Shown in pieces: positions 18,285 through 28,239 of a DNA stretch of 64,000 nt. Position numbers and translations under genes: made by a program. Origin of the DNA: JAJFUE01 sp041687335 (GTDB taxonomy: Bacteria > Sumerlaeota > Sumerlaeia > MVZB01); assembly GCA_041687335.1 (NCBI GenBank), contig JAWLCE010000016.1, positions 1 to 64,000 of the forward strand, in the 5' to 3' direction. Under the pieces are notes generated by a model. The model ran no database searches, was not told the origin of the DNA, and saw only the letters and a program-made list of their open reading frames with translations. How positions within the stretch are numbered: the stretch's first letter is position 1; the number at the start of each line of letters is the position of its first letter.

Positions 18285-20840
18285 ATGAATGAAGCATATC
18301 GCCAGCATGTCGCCGAGCGCCAGGCGAAGGGGATTCCGCCGCTGCCGCTGACGGCGGAGCAGGCCCGTGAGTTGTGCGCACTGCTGGAGAATCCGCCGGC
18401 CGGCAGCGAGCGGGAGCTGATGCACCTGCTGACGCAGCGGATTTCGCCGGGGGTCGATCCCGCGGCGCAGATCAAGGCTTCGTTCCTGACCCACGTGGCG
18501 CGCGGCGAGACGCGTTGCCCGCTGATCGACCCCCGCCAGGCGGTCGGGCTGCTCGGCACGATGCTGGGCGGCTATAACCTCAACTCGCTGATCGAGCTGC
18601 TGGAGGATGCGGCGCTGGCCGACAGCGCGGCCGAGGCGCTGTCGCACACGCTGCTGGTCTTTGACGCCTGGAAGCGGGTGCTGAAGCTGGCCGAGGGGGG
18701 CAACGGCGCCGCCCGGCGCGTGATCGATGCCTGGGCCGAGGCGACCTGGTTCACGAGCCGGCCCGAGCTGCCCGAGCGGATCGAGGCGACGGTCTACAAG
18801 GTCGATGGGGAGATCAACACCGACGATTTTTCGCCGGCGGTGCATGCGGTCAGCCGCGCCGACATCCCGCGACACGCGCTGGTGATGGGTGAAAAGAAGT
18901 TCCCCGACGGGATCGCGACCATCGCCGCCATGCGCGCGGAGGGCCGCCGCGTAGCCTTCGTCGGCGATGTGGTGGGCACCGGCAGCTCGCGCAAGTCGGC
19001 GACCAATTCGCTGCTCTGGCACATTGGCGAGGACATTCCGTTCATCCCCAACAAGCGCCGCGGCGGGGTGGTGCTGGGCGGGGTGATTGCGCCCATCTTC
19101 TTCAACACACTCGAGGACTCGGGGGCGCTGCCGATCGAGTGCGACGTGAGCGCGCTGGCCACCGGCCAGGAGATCGTCATTTACCCGCGCGAGGGGCGCG
19201 TGACCGACAAGGAGGGCCACACGCTGGCGACGTTCGCGCTCAAGCCCGACACGCTGCCCGACGAATACCGGGCCGGGGGGCGCGTGCCGCTGATCATCGG
19301 CCGCACGCTGACGCAGAATGTGCGCGCGGCGCTGGGGCTTGGCGAGAGCGAGCTGTTCATCAAGCCGCGCTACATCGCGACCGAGGGGCTGGGCTTCACG
19401 CTGGCGCAGAAGATGCTGGGGCGGGCCTGCGGGGTCGACGGCATCCTGCCCGGCACCGCCTGCACGCCCGTCACGACCACCGTCGGCAGCCAGGATACGA
19501 CAGGGCCGATGACGCGCGACGAGATGATCGAGCTGGCCTGCCTCGGGTTTTCGGCCGACCTCGTGATGCAGTCGTTCTGCCACACGGCCGCCTATCCGAA
19601 GGAGTCGGACAAGCTGACCCACGCCACGCTGCCGGCGTTCATCACCGATCGCGGCGGGGTCTCGCTCAAGCCGGGCGACGGCATCATTCACAGCTGGCTG
19701 AACCGGATGCTGCTGCCCGACACGGTGGGCACCGGCGGCGACAGCCACACGCGCTTCCCGATCGGGATCAGCTTTCCGGCGGGCTCGGGCCTGGTGGCCT
19801 TCGCGGCGGCGCTGGGGGTCATGCCGCTGGAGATGCCCGAGAGCGTGCTGGTGCGCTTCAGCGGCAAGCTGCGCCCGGGCATCACGCTGCGCGACGTGGT
19901 CAACGCGATCCCGTATTTCGCGATTCAGCGCGGGCTGCTGACGGTAGCGGCAAAGAACAAGAAAAACGTCTTCAACGGCCGCATCCTGGAGGTGGAGGGC
20001 CTGCCGACGCTCAAGGTGGAGCAGGCGTTCGAGATCAGCGATGCCTCGGCCGAGCGTTCGGCCGCCGGCTGCACGATCGCGCTGGACACCGAGCCGGTCG
20101 TGGAGTATCTGCGCAGCAACGTGACGCTGCTGCGGGCGATGATCGCGGACGGCTATCAGGACGCGCGGACGCTGGAGCGGCGCATCCAGCAGATGGAGGC
20201 CTGGCTGGAGAAGCCGGAACTGCTCAAACGCGATCCCGACGCCCAGTATGCCGCCGTCATCGAAATCGACCTCGATGAGATCACCGAGCCGCTGGTGGCC
20301 TGCCCGAACAACCCCGACGACGTGCGTCCGCTCTCCGAAGTCGCCGGGGACCCGGTGCAGGAGGTCTTCATTGGCTCGTGCATGACCAACATCGGCCACT
20401 ACCGGGCGGCCGCCAAGGTGCTGGAGGACACGCGCAAGCTGCCGGTGCGGCTGTGGGTTTGTCCGCCGACGCGCATGGACGAGCAGATGCTCAAGGCGGA
20501 GGGGGTGTATCAGCAATTCGAAGCGATGGAGGGCTGCCGCACCGAGCTGCCGGGCTGCAGCCTCTGCATGGGGAATCAGGCGCGGCTGGAGCCGGGGACG
20601 ACCTGCATGTCGACCTCGACGCGCAACTTTGAGGGGCGGATGGGTGACAACACGCGCGTCTACCTGGGCAGCGCCGAAGTGGCGGCGGTGACGGCGATGC
20701 TGGGGCGGGTGCCGACCCCGGCCGAGTATCTGGATGCCGTCGTGGGCAAGCTCGACCCGATGGCGGCCGAGATTTACCGCTACATGAACTTTGACCAGAT
20801 CAAGGAGTTCCGTGAACGCGCCCAGATGGCGCGGGCGTAA
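18285..20840 (+). CDS. acnB: Aconitate hydratase B
   Basis: 851 residues (E. coli AcnB has 865). Interconverts citrate and isocitrate in the TCA cycle. AcnB order is seen: a helical HEAT-like N-terminal domain (1-160), the swivelling domain (about 165-380: KVDGEINTDDFSPA, GTGSSRKSATNSL), then the catalytic domains. The [4Fe-4S] ligands are Cys699 in GSCMTNIGH and Cys758/Cys761 in GCSLCMGN. Upstream is a palindromic site that might bind a regulator. It ends 12 bases from a convergent flagellar gene. Confidence 0.95.
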   Translation: MNEAYRQHVAERQAKGIPPLPLTAEQARELCALLENPPAGSERELMHLLTQRISPGVDPAAQIKASFLTHVARGETRCPLIDPRQAVGLLGTMLGGYNLNSLIELLEDAALADSAAEALSHTLLVFDAWKRVLKLAEGGNGAARRVIDAWAEATWFTSRPELPERIEATVYKVDGEINTDDFSPAVHAVSRADIPRHALVMGEKKFPDGIATIAAMRAEGRRVAFVGDVVGTGSSRKSATNSLLWHIGEDIPFIPNKRRGGVVLGGVIAPIFFNTLEDSGALPIECDVSALATGQEIVIYPREGRVTDKEGHTLATFALKPDTLPDEYRAGGRVPLIIGRTLTQNVRAALGLGESELFIKPRYIATEGLGFTLAQKMLGRACGVDGILPGTACTPVTTTVGSQDTTGPMTRDEMIELACLGFSADLVMQSFCHTAAYPKESDKLTHATLPAFITDRGGVSLKPGDGIIHSWLNRMLLPDTVGTGGDSHTRFPIGISFPAGSGLVAFAAALGVMPLEMPESVLVRFSGKLRPGITLRDVVNAIPYFAIQRGLLTVAAKNKKNVFNGRILEVEGLPTLKVEQAFEISDASAERSAAGCTIALDTEPVVEYLRSNVTLLRAMIADGYQDARTLERRIQQMEAWLEKPELLKRDPDAQYAAVIEIDLDEITEPLVACPNNPDDVRPLSEVAGDPVQEVFIGSCMTNIGHYRAAAKVLEDTRKLPVRLWVCPPTRMDEQMLKAEGVYQQFEAMEGCRTELPGCSLCMGNQARLEPGTTCMSTSTRNFEGRMGDNTRVYLGSAEVAAVTAMLGRVPTPAEYLDAVVGKLDPMAAEIYRYMNFDQIKEFRERAQMARA

Positions 20841-20852
20841 GGGACTGCGGGG

Positions 20853-21284
20853 TCAGGCGCGGGACTGGATCAGGCCGTTGCCGATGACCGGCTGGCGGTA
20901 GCCGCGGGCGCCCTTGCCCTTGAGCTGGACCATGCGCAGCCGATCCTTGAGCTGCTCGCGCGTGGCGGTCAGCTCGCCGGTGCGCCGGCGCACGCGCTCG
21001 GCCATCAGCGAGAGACCCTCGCGCAGGCGGGATTCAAAGTCCTCGGCGGCGTGGCGCATGGTTTCGTCGGGGCCGCCGGCGGCCTGTTCGGCCGCCAGCG
21101 TCTCGCGCAGCTCGCTCATGTGGCTGTCAATCGAGACCATCAGCATCTCGATGGCGCTGTCGATGCCGCCGGTCGCCTCCTCGAGCGGATCCTCGGCGAT
21201 GGACTGCACCATCAGCAGGAATAGCTGGGCGTAGAGGTCCTGAACCTCGGCCAGTTGCCGTCCGATCGCTTCCTGATTGCTCAT
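20853..21284 (-). CDS. Small flagellar-operon protein, possible FliT-like chaperone
   Basis: 143 residues, predicted mostly helical (SNQEAIGRQLAEVQDLYAQL; long Arg/Glu-rich helix near 85-120), with no membrane segment. It is last in the order flagellin, fliS, this gene (37 bases after fliS). In many bacteria fliT or another export chaperone occupies this position, but the sequence is too diverged for me to assign. The alternative ATG at 21293 (three residues longer) sits closer to the AAAGGA site. Confidence 0.6.
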   Translation of the reverse strand: MSNQEAIGRQLAEVQDLYAQLFLLMVQSIAEDPLEEATGGIDSAIEMLMVSIDSHMSELRETLAAEQAAGGPDETMRHAAEDFESRLREGLSLMAERVRRRTGELTATREQLKDRLRMVQLKGKGARGYRQPVIGNGLIQSRA

Positions 21285-21321
21285 GGCGCACATCCGTCCT
21301 TTTAAATCTACTTGGCGGCCC

Positions 21322-21738
21322 TCAGGCCGAAACCCGCAACTGCTGGACCGGCTCCTGCATGGAACCGCCGTCGGCCTCGGCGGCCTGGCGCCAGGCGTCG
21401 TGCAGGATGACCAGAATCCCGGCGCAAGCCTCGAGCGCCTCGCCATCGCCGCGCGAGGAGGCGATGGTCAGCGACTGGATCAGGTAGTTGTAGATCCCAT
21501 CCAGCCGCAGCGCCAGAGGGCCACCGCTCTGGTAGTTCAGGCTGCCACTCAGCTCGATGACGATGTGGACCGCACGGTCGATCGCCTCGGCCGCGTCGCC
21601 GCGCCGACCCTCGCGCAGAGCCTCCTGCGCGCGATGCAGATAGCCTATCGCACCCTCGAACAGGTAGACGATCACCTCGACTTTGGATGCCGTCAAGACC
21701 TTGGTCAGCAGGTAAGCTCTGGAGAGTGGAGTGGCCAT
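21322..21738 (-). CDS. fliS: Flagellin export chaperone FliS
   Basis: 138 residues, as in the family. FliS binds the C-terminal helix of newly made flagellin and keeps it unfolded for export. Family features: an AYLLTKVLTASKVEVIVYLF N-terminus, EAIDRAVHIVIELSGSLN, then LRLDGIYNYLIQSLTIAS. It lies 77 bases after flagellin on the same strand, presumably in its transcript. Confidence 0.9.
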   Translation of the reverse strand: MATPLSRAYLLTKVLTASKVEVIVYLFEGAIGYLHRAQEALREGRRGDAAEAIDRAVHIVIELSGSLNYQSGGPLALRLDGIYNYLIQSLTIASSRGDGEALEACAGILVILHDAWRQAAEADGGSMQEPVQQLRVSA

Positions 21739-21815
21739 GATCCGGGTTCCTTTCGGGAGAGGATCGGGTGATGGGCCTTATCGGCCGCAGAATGTAACGC
21801 TTGAGCGACGTTTCA

Positions 21816-22649
21816 TCATTGGAGCAGTTCCAGCGCCCGTCGGGGGGCGACATTGGCCTGACTCAGCATCGAAATGGCGGCGTCCTGCAGGATTTGCGCC
21901 TGGGTCAGCCGGGCCGTCTCGAAGGCAAAATCGGTATCGCGCAGGCGCGAGTCGCTCTGGAGCAGGTCCTGCACCTGATGGGCAAGGGTGTCGCCGAGCG
22001 ATTCCAGGCGGTTCTGCACCGCCCCGAGCCGCGAGCGCGAATCGCCCAGCTGCGAAAGGGCCGCGTCGATGGTCTTGATGGCCGCGGTGGCCGAGTCGTG
22101 ATCCATCACGCTGATCCCGGCCAGGCCCGCGCCGTCATCACCGAGCTGCGCGGTGCGCAAGTCCGCCAGCGTCAAGGGGATGGTCTCGCCGCTGGAGGCG
22201 CCGACTTGGATCGAAACCGCGGCAAAGCTGCCGTCGAAGAGGCGCCGACCGGCGAACTGGGCGGTTGTGGCGGTGCTTTCGAGCTCGGCCAGCAGCTCGG
22301 ATATTTCATTCTGGATGGTCTGGCGGTTCTCGTGGTTCAGGGTGTCGTTGGCGCCCTGCACGGCCAGTTCGCGCAGACGCTGCGAGATCGAAACCATGCC
22401 CGTGATATGGCTCTCGGCGGTGCCGACCATGCTGACGGCGCCGCTGACGTTCTGCTGGTTCTGACGCAAGCTTTGGATGTTGTAACGAATCTGCTCGCTG
22501 CCGGCCATCGCCGCCGGGTCATCGGCCGAGCGATTGACGCGCTGGCCCGAGCTGAGGCGCTCGAACGACTGCTCGAGCTGTTGGCTGGCCCGGCCCAGAT
22601 TGCGCTGCACGAGCATGCTGAAGATGTTCTGGTTGATCTTGATCGACAT
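21816..22649 (-). CDS. fliC: Flagellin
   Basis: 277 residues, a short flagellin with essentially only the D0/D1 coiled-coil ends. The N-terminus has RLSSGQRVNRSADDPAAMAG, then IRYNIQSLRQNQQNVSGAVS; the C-terminus has FAFETARLTQAQILQDAAIS and ends in ANVAPRRALELLQ. The central region (about 150-200) is too small for the surface D2/D3 domains. It is exported by the flagellar apparatus to build the filament. A sigma-54-type promoter lies 56-71 bases upstream, which supports this ATG rather than an upstream in-frame one at 22709 that would overlap the promoter. Confidence 0.95.
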   Translation of the reverse strand: MSIKINQNIFSMLVQRNLGRASQQLEQSFERLSSGQRVNRSADDPAAMAGSEQIRYNIQSLRQNQQNVSGAVSMVGTAESHITGMVSISQRLRELAVQGANDTLNHENRQTIQNEISELLAELESTATTAQFAGRRLFDGSFAAVSIQVGASSGETIPLTLADLRTAQLGDDGAGLAGISVMDHDSATAAIKTIDAALSQLGDSRSRLGAVQNRLESLGDTLAHQVQDLLQSDSRLRDTDFAFETARLTQAQILQDAAISMLSQANVAPRRALELLQ

Positions 22650-22704
22650 TCGGCCGCCGCCCGGTCTCCCATGCAAGATTCGAAATTCTGACAGCGGGGA
22701 CCAG

Positions 22705-22720
22705 TGCAAGCCCCATGCCA
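22705..22720 (-). promoter_or_regulatory. Sigma-54 promoter of the flagellin operon
   Basis: The minus strand reads TGGCATGGGGCTTGCA, matching the -24 (TGGCA) and -12 (TTGCA) elements of the sigma-54 consensus with exact spacing. Predicted start is near 22694, giving a 45-base leader. It differs at only two bases from the flgB promoter at 60247-60262. Confidence 0.8.
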
Positions 22721-22911
22721 GCGCGGCATAGGAGGTGCCAGAAGAACACGTCGATTATGCGTAGGTCTTTTATTTGCAGAGGCGCGCAAAATAAGAAAGG
22801 GCAGGATGAATGCCTATTGAGGGGCACGGGTGGAAACCAAAATTTTGACGCCCGGCCGGCCCGGAATGAGTGCGAGTCAAATTTTTGGCAAGTCGACGCG
22901 GGCTCCGCCGC

Positions 22912-23756
22912 TTACAGCACATTCACGCCGTGGAAGAACCGCAGGTAGGCATAGTAGATAATCGTCGTGAAGAGCAGCGAGTCGATGATATCGAGCATGC
23001 CGCCGTGGCCGGTAAAGGTCTGGCCCGAATCCTTGATGCCGGCACTGCGCTTGAGGCGGCTCTCGGCCAGGTCGCCCCAGGGGCCGGCCAGGCTGAAGAC
23101 CAGCGCCAGACCCAGCACCTCGCCCCAGCTGAAGATTCGATCAATGTTGTCCCAGAGCAGCTTCATCGCGATGGCGACCAGCAGGGTCGAGGCCACCCCG
23201 CCAAGCAGGCCCTCGACGGTCTTGCCGGGGCTGATCGTCGGGGCGAGCTTGTGGCGACCGAAGGCGCGCCCAACGAAGAAAGCGCCGATGTCGGAGGCCC
23301 ACGTCACCAGCACCAGAAAGATGATGTAGTGCTGGGGGCTGTCGACCTCGCCGATGACGCCGCGCCGCCAGATCGCCATGATCAGCGAGAGCGGCAGCGC
23401 CACGTAGATGACGCTGGTCACTGCCAGCCCGACGCGCTCGGCCGCCAACGGGCGGTCGGGGAGGGTCGCCCACGCCAGCGCCAGCACGCTCATCACGCCG
23501 ATGATGAGGAAAGCATACTGATAATGGAACCAGTAGGCATTGACGAGGAGCGCCAGACCGGAGGCCATCGCCAGGGCGAGCAGCGGGCGTTCGGGCCGCT
23601 GGCGGCCAAAGCCCATAAACTCGTGGATGCCGGCGACCGCGCCCAACGCCAAGAGGAGCAGCATCAGCAGCTCCATTTGTGGAACGAAGAGGGCGACAAA
23701 GAAGAGGACGAAAAAGATGGCGCTCGAAATGATCCGCATCGACAGCATCGGGGGCA

Positions 23757-23760
<4 letters not shown>
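22912..23760 (-). CDS. cdsA: Phosphatidate cytidylyltransferase
   Basis: 282 residues with about eight membrane helices. Makes CDP-diacylglycerol from phosphatidic acid and CTP for phospholipid synthesis. The C-terminal signature is clear: WGDLAESRLKRSAGIKDSGQ followed by TFTGHGGMLDIIDSLLF. The ATG overlaps the uppS stop (ATGA), the usual uppS-cdsA coupling. Usual neighbours dxr and rseP are absent here. Confidence 0.95.
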
Positions 23761-24578
<818 letters not shown>

Positions 24579-24730
24579 GGGCGGACTCCTTCTCTCTGGG
24601 CGCCCATTTTGCCCGCCGCCGGGCAGATGTTCAAAAGAAAACCTTTGCCCAGCGGAGAATCTTGAAGATTTCGCGCGGCCGGGCCATTTTTTTGGTTCCA
24701 CTCCGGCGGCCGCCGACTCAAGATGGGGCG

Positions 24731-25987
24731 ATGAACGACGCGGAGCTGATCATCATCGGGGCGGGGGCGGCCGGGCTGGCGGCGGGGATTTTTGCCGGCG
24801 AGGCGGCCGCCGCGCGAGGTCGCCCGGCACGCATCCTGCTGCTCGACGGCGCCCGCAAGCCGGGGGCGAAGATTCTGGTCAGCGGCGGCGGCCGCTGCAA
24901 CGTGACCCATGCCCGCGTGACGCCGGAGGATTATCAGGGTGGGCCGCGCCCGCTCATCCGCTCGGTGCTGCGGGCCTTTGGCGAAGAGGCCACGGTGGCC
25001 TGGATGCGCCGGCTGGGGGTCGAGCTGAAACTGGAAGCGACCGGCAAGTATTTCCCCGTCAGCAACCAAGCGGGCACGGTGCTGGAGGCGCTGCTGGGCC
25101 GGCTGGAGGAGCTCGGCGCGCGGCTGGCCGCCGGGGTGCGCGTGGCGACGCTGGAGCGAGAGGCGGGCGGCTTCCTCATCCGGACCACGGGTGGCGAGAC
25201 GCTGCGCGCCCCGCGCGTCGTCGTCGCCACCGGCGGGCTGGCCCTGCCCAAGTCGGGCAGCGACGGCGCGGGCCTCGAGATGCTGCGCGCGCTGGGCCAC
25301 GAGATCATCCCGCCCACGCCCGCATTGGTGCCGCTGGTGCTGGCGGCGGGGCGCGAGCCGGGGGGGCGATTTGCCGAGCTGGCCGGCCTGACCACCGAGA
25401 CGCGCCTGGGGCTTTACGACGGTGCCGGTCGCTGCCATGCCGAGACGACCGGATCGCTGCTGTTCACTCATTTTGGCGTGAGCGGACCCTGCGCGATGGA
25501 TTTTTCGCGGCATTGGCTGCGCGCGCGGCTGGAGCGCCCCGAAGAGAAGTGGCTGGTCGCGCTGGGGCACCCGAAGCTGGCGACTTCCGAGGCGGCCGAG
25601 GGCTGGCTGCGCCGACAGGCGGCGCTTGCGCCACGGCGGCCGGTCGCGATGGCGCTGGGCGAGCTTTATCCGAATCGGCTGGCCGCGCTGCTGGCCGAGG
25701 GGCTGAGCGAATTCAGCCGCCTGACCCGCGCCGAGCGCCTGATGCTGGCCCGGCGGCTGGCGCGCCTGCCGCTGCCGGTGGTGGCCGACCGCGGCTGGGC
25801 CTTTGCCGAGACGACGGCGGGCGGGGTCAACCTGCGCCAGGTCGACCCGCGGACGATGCAGTCACGGCTGGTGCCGGGGCTTTATATCATCGGTGAGGTG
25901 CTCGACGTGGACGGCCGCATCGGCGGCTTCAGCTTTCAATGGGCCTGGTCCAGCGCCTGGGTCGCCGCCCGCGCCGCGATGGAGTGA
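24731..25987 (+). CDS. YhiN/HI0933-family FAD-dependent flavoprotein
   Basis: 418 residues, normal for the family. Dinucleotide fold at the N-terminus (LIIIGAGAAGLAAGIFAGEA), then the family hallmark SGGGRCNVTH and a C-terminal FAD-contact motif GEVLDVDGRIGGFSFQWAWS. It is related to tRNA- or BaiN-type flavin reductases; the physiological substrate is not established. The ATG at 24731 is right before the fold; the longer frame from 24662 overlaps the uppS promoter region. It is divergent from uppS. Confidence 0.85.
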   Translation: MNDAELIIIGAGAAGLAAGIFAGEAAAARGRPARILLLDGARKPGAKILVSGGGRCNVTHARVTPEDYQGGPRPLIRSVLRAFGEEATVAWMRRLGVELKLEATGKYFPVSNQAGTVLEALLGRLEELGARLAAGVRVATLEREAGGFLIRTTGGETLRAPRVVVATGGLALPKSGSDGAGLEMLRALGHEIIPPTPALVPLVLAAGREPGGRFAELAGLTTETRLGLYDGAGRCHAETTGSLLFTHFGVSGPCAMDFSRHWLRARLERPEEKWLVALGHPKLATSEAAEGWLRRQAALAPRRPVAMALGELYPNRLAALLAEGLSEFSRLTRAERLMLARRLARLPLPVVADRGWAFAETTAGGVNLRQVDPRTMQSRLVPGLYIIGEVLDVDGRIGGFSFQWAWSSAWVAARAAME

Positions 25988-25999
25988 CAGGGGTAAAAT

Positions 26000-26031
26000 G
26001 CAACGGCCCGGCTGAAAAACCGGGCCGTTGC
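26000..26031 (-). terminator. Terminator for tRNA-Pro, possibly bidirectional
   Basis: A perfect 12-base stem (26000-26011 with 26020-26031) with an 8-base loop. On the minus strand it is followed by ATTTTA. It lies between the YhiN-family gene (+) and tRNA-Pro (-). Confidence 0.7.
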
Positions 26032-26043
26032 TGGGAAGGGAGA

Positions 26044-26119
26044 TGGTCGGGGTGACTGGGCTCGAACCAGCGACCTCACGGTCCCGAACCGTGCGCGCTA
26101 CCAACTGCGCCACACCCCG
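26044..26119 (-). tRNA. tRNA-Pro (anticodon CGG)
   Basis: 76 bases including an encoded 3' CCA (26044-26046). Acceptor stem CGGGGTG pairs with CACCCCG; the D-loop has AGTTGGTAG; the anticodon loop is TTCGGGA (CGG); the T arm has GGTTCGAGCC. All stems pair. Confidence 0.95.
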
Positions 26120-26241
26120 ACATCGTTCGCACAACGCGAACCCTACCTTTAAACCACAACCGATCTTGAAAATCAAAGGGAAACGTCGGGCTGATATTTT
26201 TGAAGACAACGGCGGCGATTGTCGGGTTTGATAGCACCAGC

Positions 26242-27435
26242 ATGGAGCCGCAGGCCGACCACTCTCCCCTCGCCCCGCCGCCCGAGACGGCGCCCGAGCC
26301 AACGCCCGAGGCGGCGCCCGAGACGCTCAGCGTCGCGCTGGACGTGCGCACCTGGGGGATGAGCGGGCTGGGCACGTGGCTGGCCGAATACCTGGCTGCG
26401 CTCGGCCGGATTGAGGCGCCGATCCGCTGGACGATGATCGGCCATTCCGAGGTGCGCGAACAGTTGCCGGCGGGAATCGAGGCCGAGCGCTGGATCGAGC
26501 TGCGGGCGCCGATCTATGACGTGGGGGCCATGCTGCGCTACCCGCACCCGGGGCCGGTCGACCTGTGGCACTACACCCACTACAACCTGCCGCCGCGGCC
26601 GGCGCGCGCGGCGGTGGTCAACGTCTTCGACCTGTTTCATCGGCGATATGGTTCGTTCATGAAGCGGCGCTACATGAATTTTTTCCTGCGGCGCCTGCGC
26701 TGGAGCCGGGCCCACATCATGACGGGCAGCGAGAAGGTGCGCCGCGAGCTGATCGAGCAGGCGCACCTGCGGCCCGGCCGCGTCCACCTGATTCACCCCG
26801 GCCCCGGCCGCCGACGGCCGGCCGAGCGACCGAGCCCGGTCCAGCCGGTGGCGCTTTCGGGACGGCCGCTGGCGGGGCCGTGGCTGCTGGCGGTGGGGAT
26901 TGACCAGCCGCACAAGAATTTTGACTTCCTGCTGTCGGCCCTGAGCCTGTATTACCACCGCCGGCCCGACGCCCCACCGCTGGTCTGGACCGGGCTGCGG
27001 CCCGAGGGACTGGAACGGCGGGCCCGGCTGCTGCCGGCGTGGCTGCGTCCGCGGGTGGCGCTGGAGGTTTATGAGTCCAGTGAACGGGTGGAGGGGCTGC
27101 TGGCGGGCGCCGCCGCGCTCGTTTTTCCATCGCTGGATGAGGGTTTCGGTCTGCCGCCGCTCGAGGCGATGGCGCGCTCGGTGCCGGTCCTGTGCGCTCG
27201 CCGCGAACCGATGACCCAGATACTGGGTGACGCGCCGCTTTACTTTGAGCCGAGCGAATCCGACAGCCTCTGGCGCGTGATCGACCGGCTGCTCGATTCG
27301 GATTCGATCCGGCCCGAGATGATCCGGCGCGGGCTGATCCAGGCGGCGCGATATGATTGGGACGCGACTGCCCGGCAGATGGTGGAACTCTACCGCCTCG
27401 CCGCCGGCCGAGCCGCGCCCAGCGTGAAAGAATGA
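26242..27435 (+). CDS. GT4-type glycosyltransferase
   Basis: 397 residues. The C-terminal Rossmann half has the retaining-GT signature FPSLDEGFGLPPLEAMA (E-x7-E) and an AVGIDQPHKNFDFLLSAL segment that contacts the nucleotide sugar. The N-terminal half starts with ALDVRTWGMSGLGTWLAEYL after a Pro/Glu-rich tail (about 1-30). Donor and acceptor are unknown; surface polysaccharide assembly is likely. The start is uncertain: there is no good Shine-Dalgarno at the ATG and the frame is open from a TTG at 26200. No other polysaccharide genes adjoin it. Confidence 0.82.
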   Translation: MEPQADHSPLAPPPETAPEPTPEAAPETLSVALDVRTWGMSGLGTWLAEYLAALGRIEAPIRWTMIGHSEVREQLPAGIEAERWIELRAPIYDVGAMLRYPHPGPVDLWHYTHYNLPPRPARAAVVNVFDLFHRRYGSFMKRRYMNFFLRRLRWSRAHIMTGSEKVRRELIEQAHLRPGRVHLIHPGPGRRRPAERPSPVQPVALSGRPLAGPWLLAVGIDQPHKNFDFLLSALSLYYHRRPDAPPLVWTGLRPEGLERRARLLPAWLRPRVALEVYESSERVEGLLAGAAALVFPSLDEGFGLPPLEAMARSVPVLCARREPMTQILGDAPLYFEPSESDSLWRVIDRLLDSDSIRPEMIRRGLIQAARYDWDATARQMVELYRLAAGRAAPSVKE

Positions 27436-27439
27436 AAAA

Positions 27440-27482
27440 ACGGCCGCGCTCAATCAAGAGCAGGCGGCCGTCCGTGTTTTTA
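27440..27482. terminator. Terminator between the glycosyltransferase and pseudopilin genes
   Basis: Stem ACGGCCGC (27440-27447) pairs with 27464-27471, with an inner GCTC/GAGC stem; CCGTGTTTTTA follows on the plus strand and an A6 tract precedes it. It sits in the convergent gap and could serve both genes. Confidence 0.75.
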
Positions 27483-27496
27483 GATAGTGAATGGGC

Positions 27497-28078
27497 TCAG
27501 TGGCGGCGACGCTCGATCGTGATGATATCGCCGGCGCTGTTGGTGCCGTTGGTCGGATCATAGGTATGCTGGCGGATGAACTCATCGGCCTCATCGGGAG
27601 TCATCAGGTAGGGTTGACCGGCGCCCTGGCTCAACCCGCTGCCATCGGTCCCCTTGAGCGCGCGGATCGTCGGATCGACGTTGAGCGTGCCATTGGGGCC
27701 GCGGCTGACGATGATCCAGCGATGCTCGGGCGAGAGATTGGCGTAGTAGGCATAGGTTTCGCGCTCGGCCCTGTTGACGCTGAAAGGATCGACCGGCACC
27801 TCGCGCTCGATACGGTAGGGGTTGAGGATCTTGAAAAGGCCTTGGGGATCAGTGGGCACGCGGCCCCCGCGGTCGAAGGCATAGAGCGCAATCTGATCGG
27901 CCAGCACGCGGTGGTCATTGGCGACGCGGGCGGCGCGGGTGCGGACCATGACTTCCTGGGAAGTGACCAGGAAGAGCAGGGTCAGGATCGAGAAGACGGC
28001 CAACACAATCAGCATCTCGTTCAGGGTCAAGCCCCGCACGCCGCCGATCCATCTGTGGTGTCTGGCCCGATCGATCAT
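27497..28078 (-). CDS. Type II secretion/type IV pilus-like pseudopilin
   Basis: 193 residues. The class III prepilin signal is present: a basic leader, then GG-VRG|LTLNEMLIVLAVFSIL with Leu instead of Phe at +1 and the conserved Glu at +5, followed by a hydrophobic helix. The rest is a globular domain with PTDPQGLFKILNPY and a YDPTNGTNSAGD tail. Such pseudopilins, numerous in some environmental phyla, are processed by PilD and build secretion pseudopili or surface filaments. It stands alone, without gsp genes. Its C-terminal motif recurs in the fragment at 37638-37892. Confidence 0.8.
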   Translation of the reverse strand: MIDRARHHRWIGGVRGLTLNEMLIVLAVFSILTLLFLVTSQEVMVRTRAARVANDHRVLADQIALYAFDRGGRVPTDPQGLFKILNPYRIEREVPVDPFSVNRAERETYAYYANLSPEHRWIIVSRGPNGTLNVDPTIRALKGTDGSGLSQGAGQPYLMTPDEADEFIRQHTYDPTNGTNSAGDIITIERRRH

Positions 28079-28239
28079 CGCAAACCGCCGCGTCCCCAAA
28101 TTGGATATAGCACTCTATGAGTAGTATCGTCCAAACGCTCCCAAAGTCCAACCAAAAAATCCTCGATTAACTCAATTTGAGTCTAGCCCGAAAGCCATTG
28201 GAAAATCAAGTTTCTTTTGAAGGGGTGGGGTGGTGAAGT

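Noticed and set aside
18264..20516. A 750-codon open frame on the minus strand opposite acnB
   Set aside because: Shadow frame from GC-rich codons of acnB; no family features, His/Arg/Gln-rich composition typical of antisense frames.
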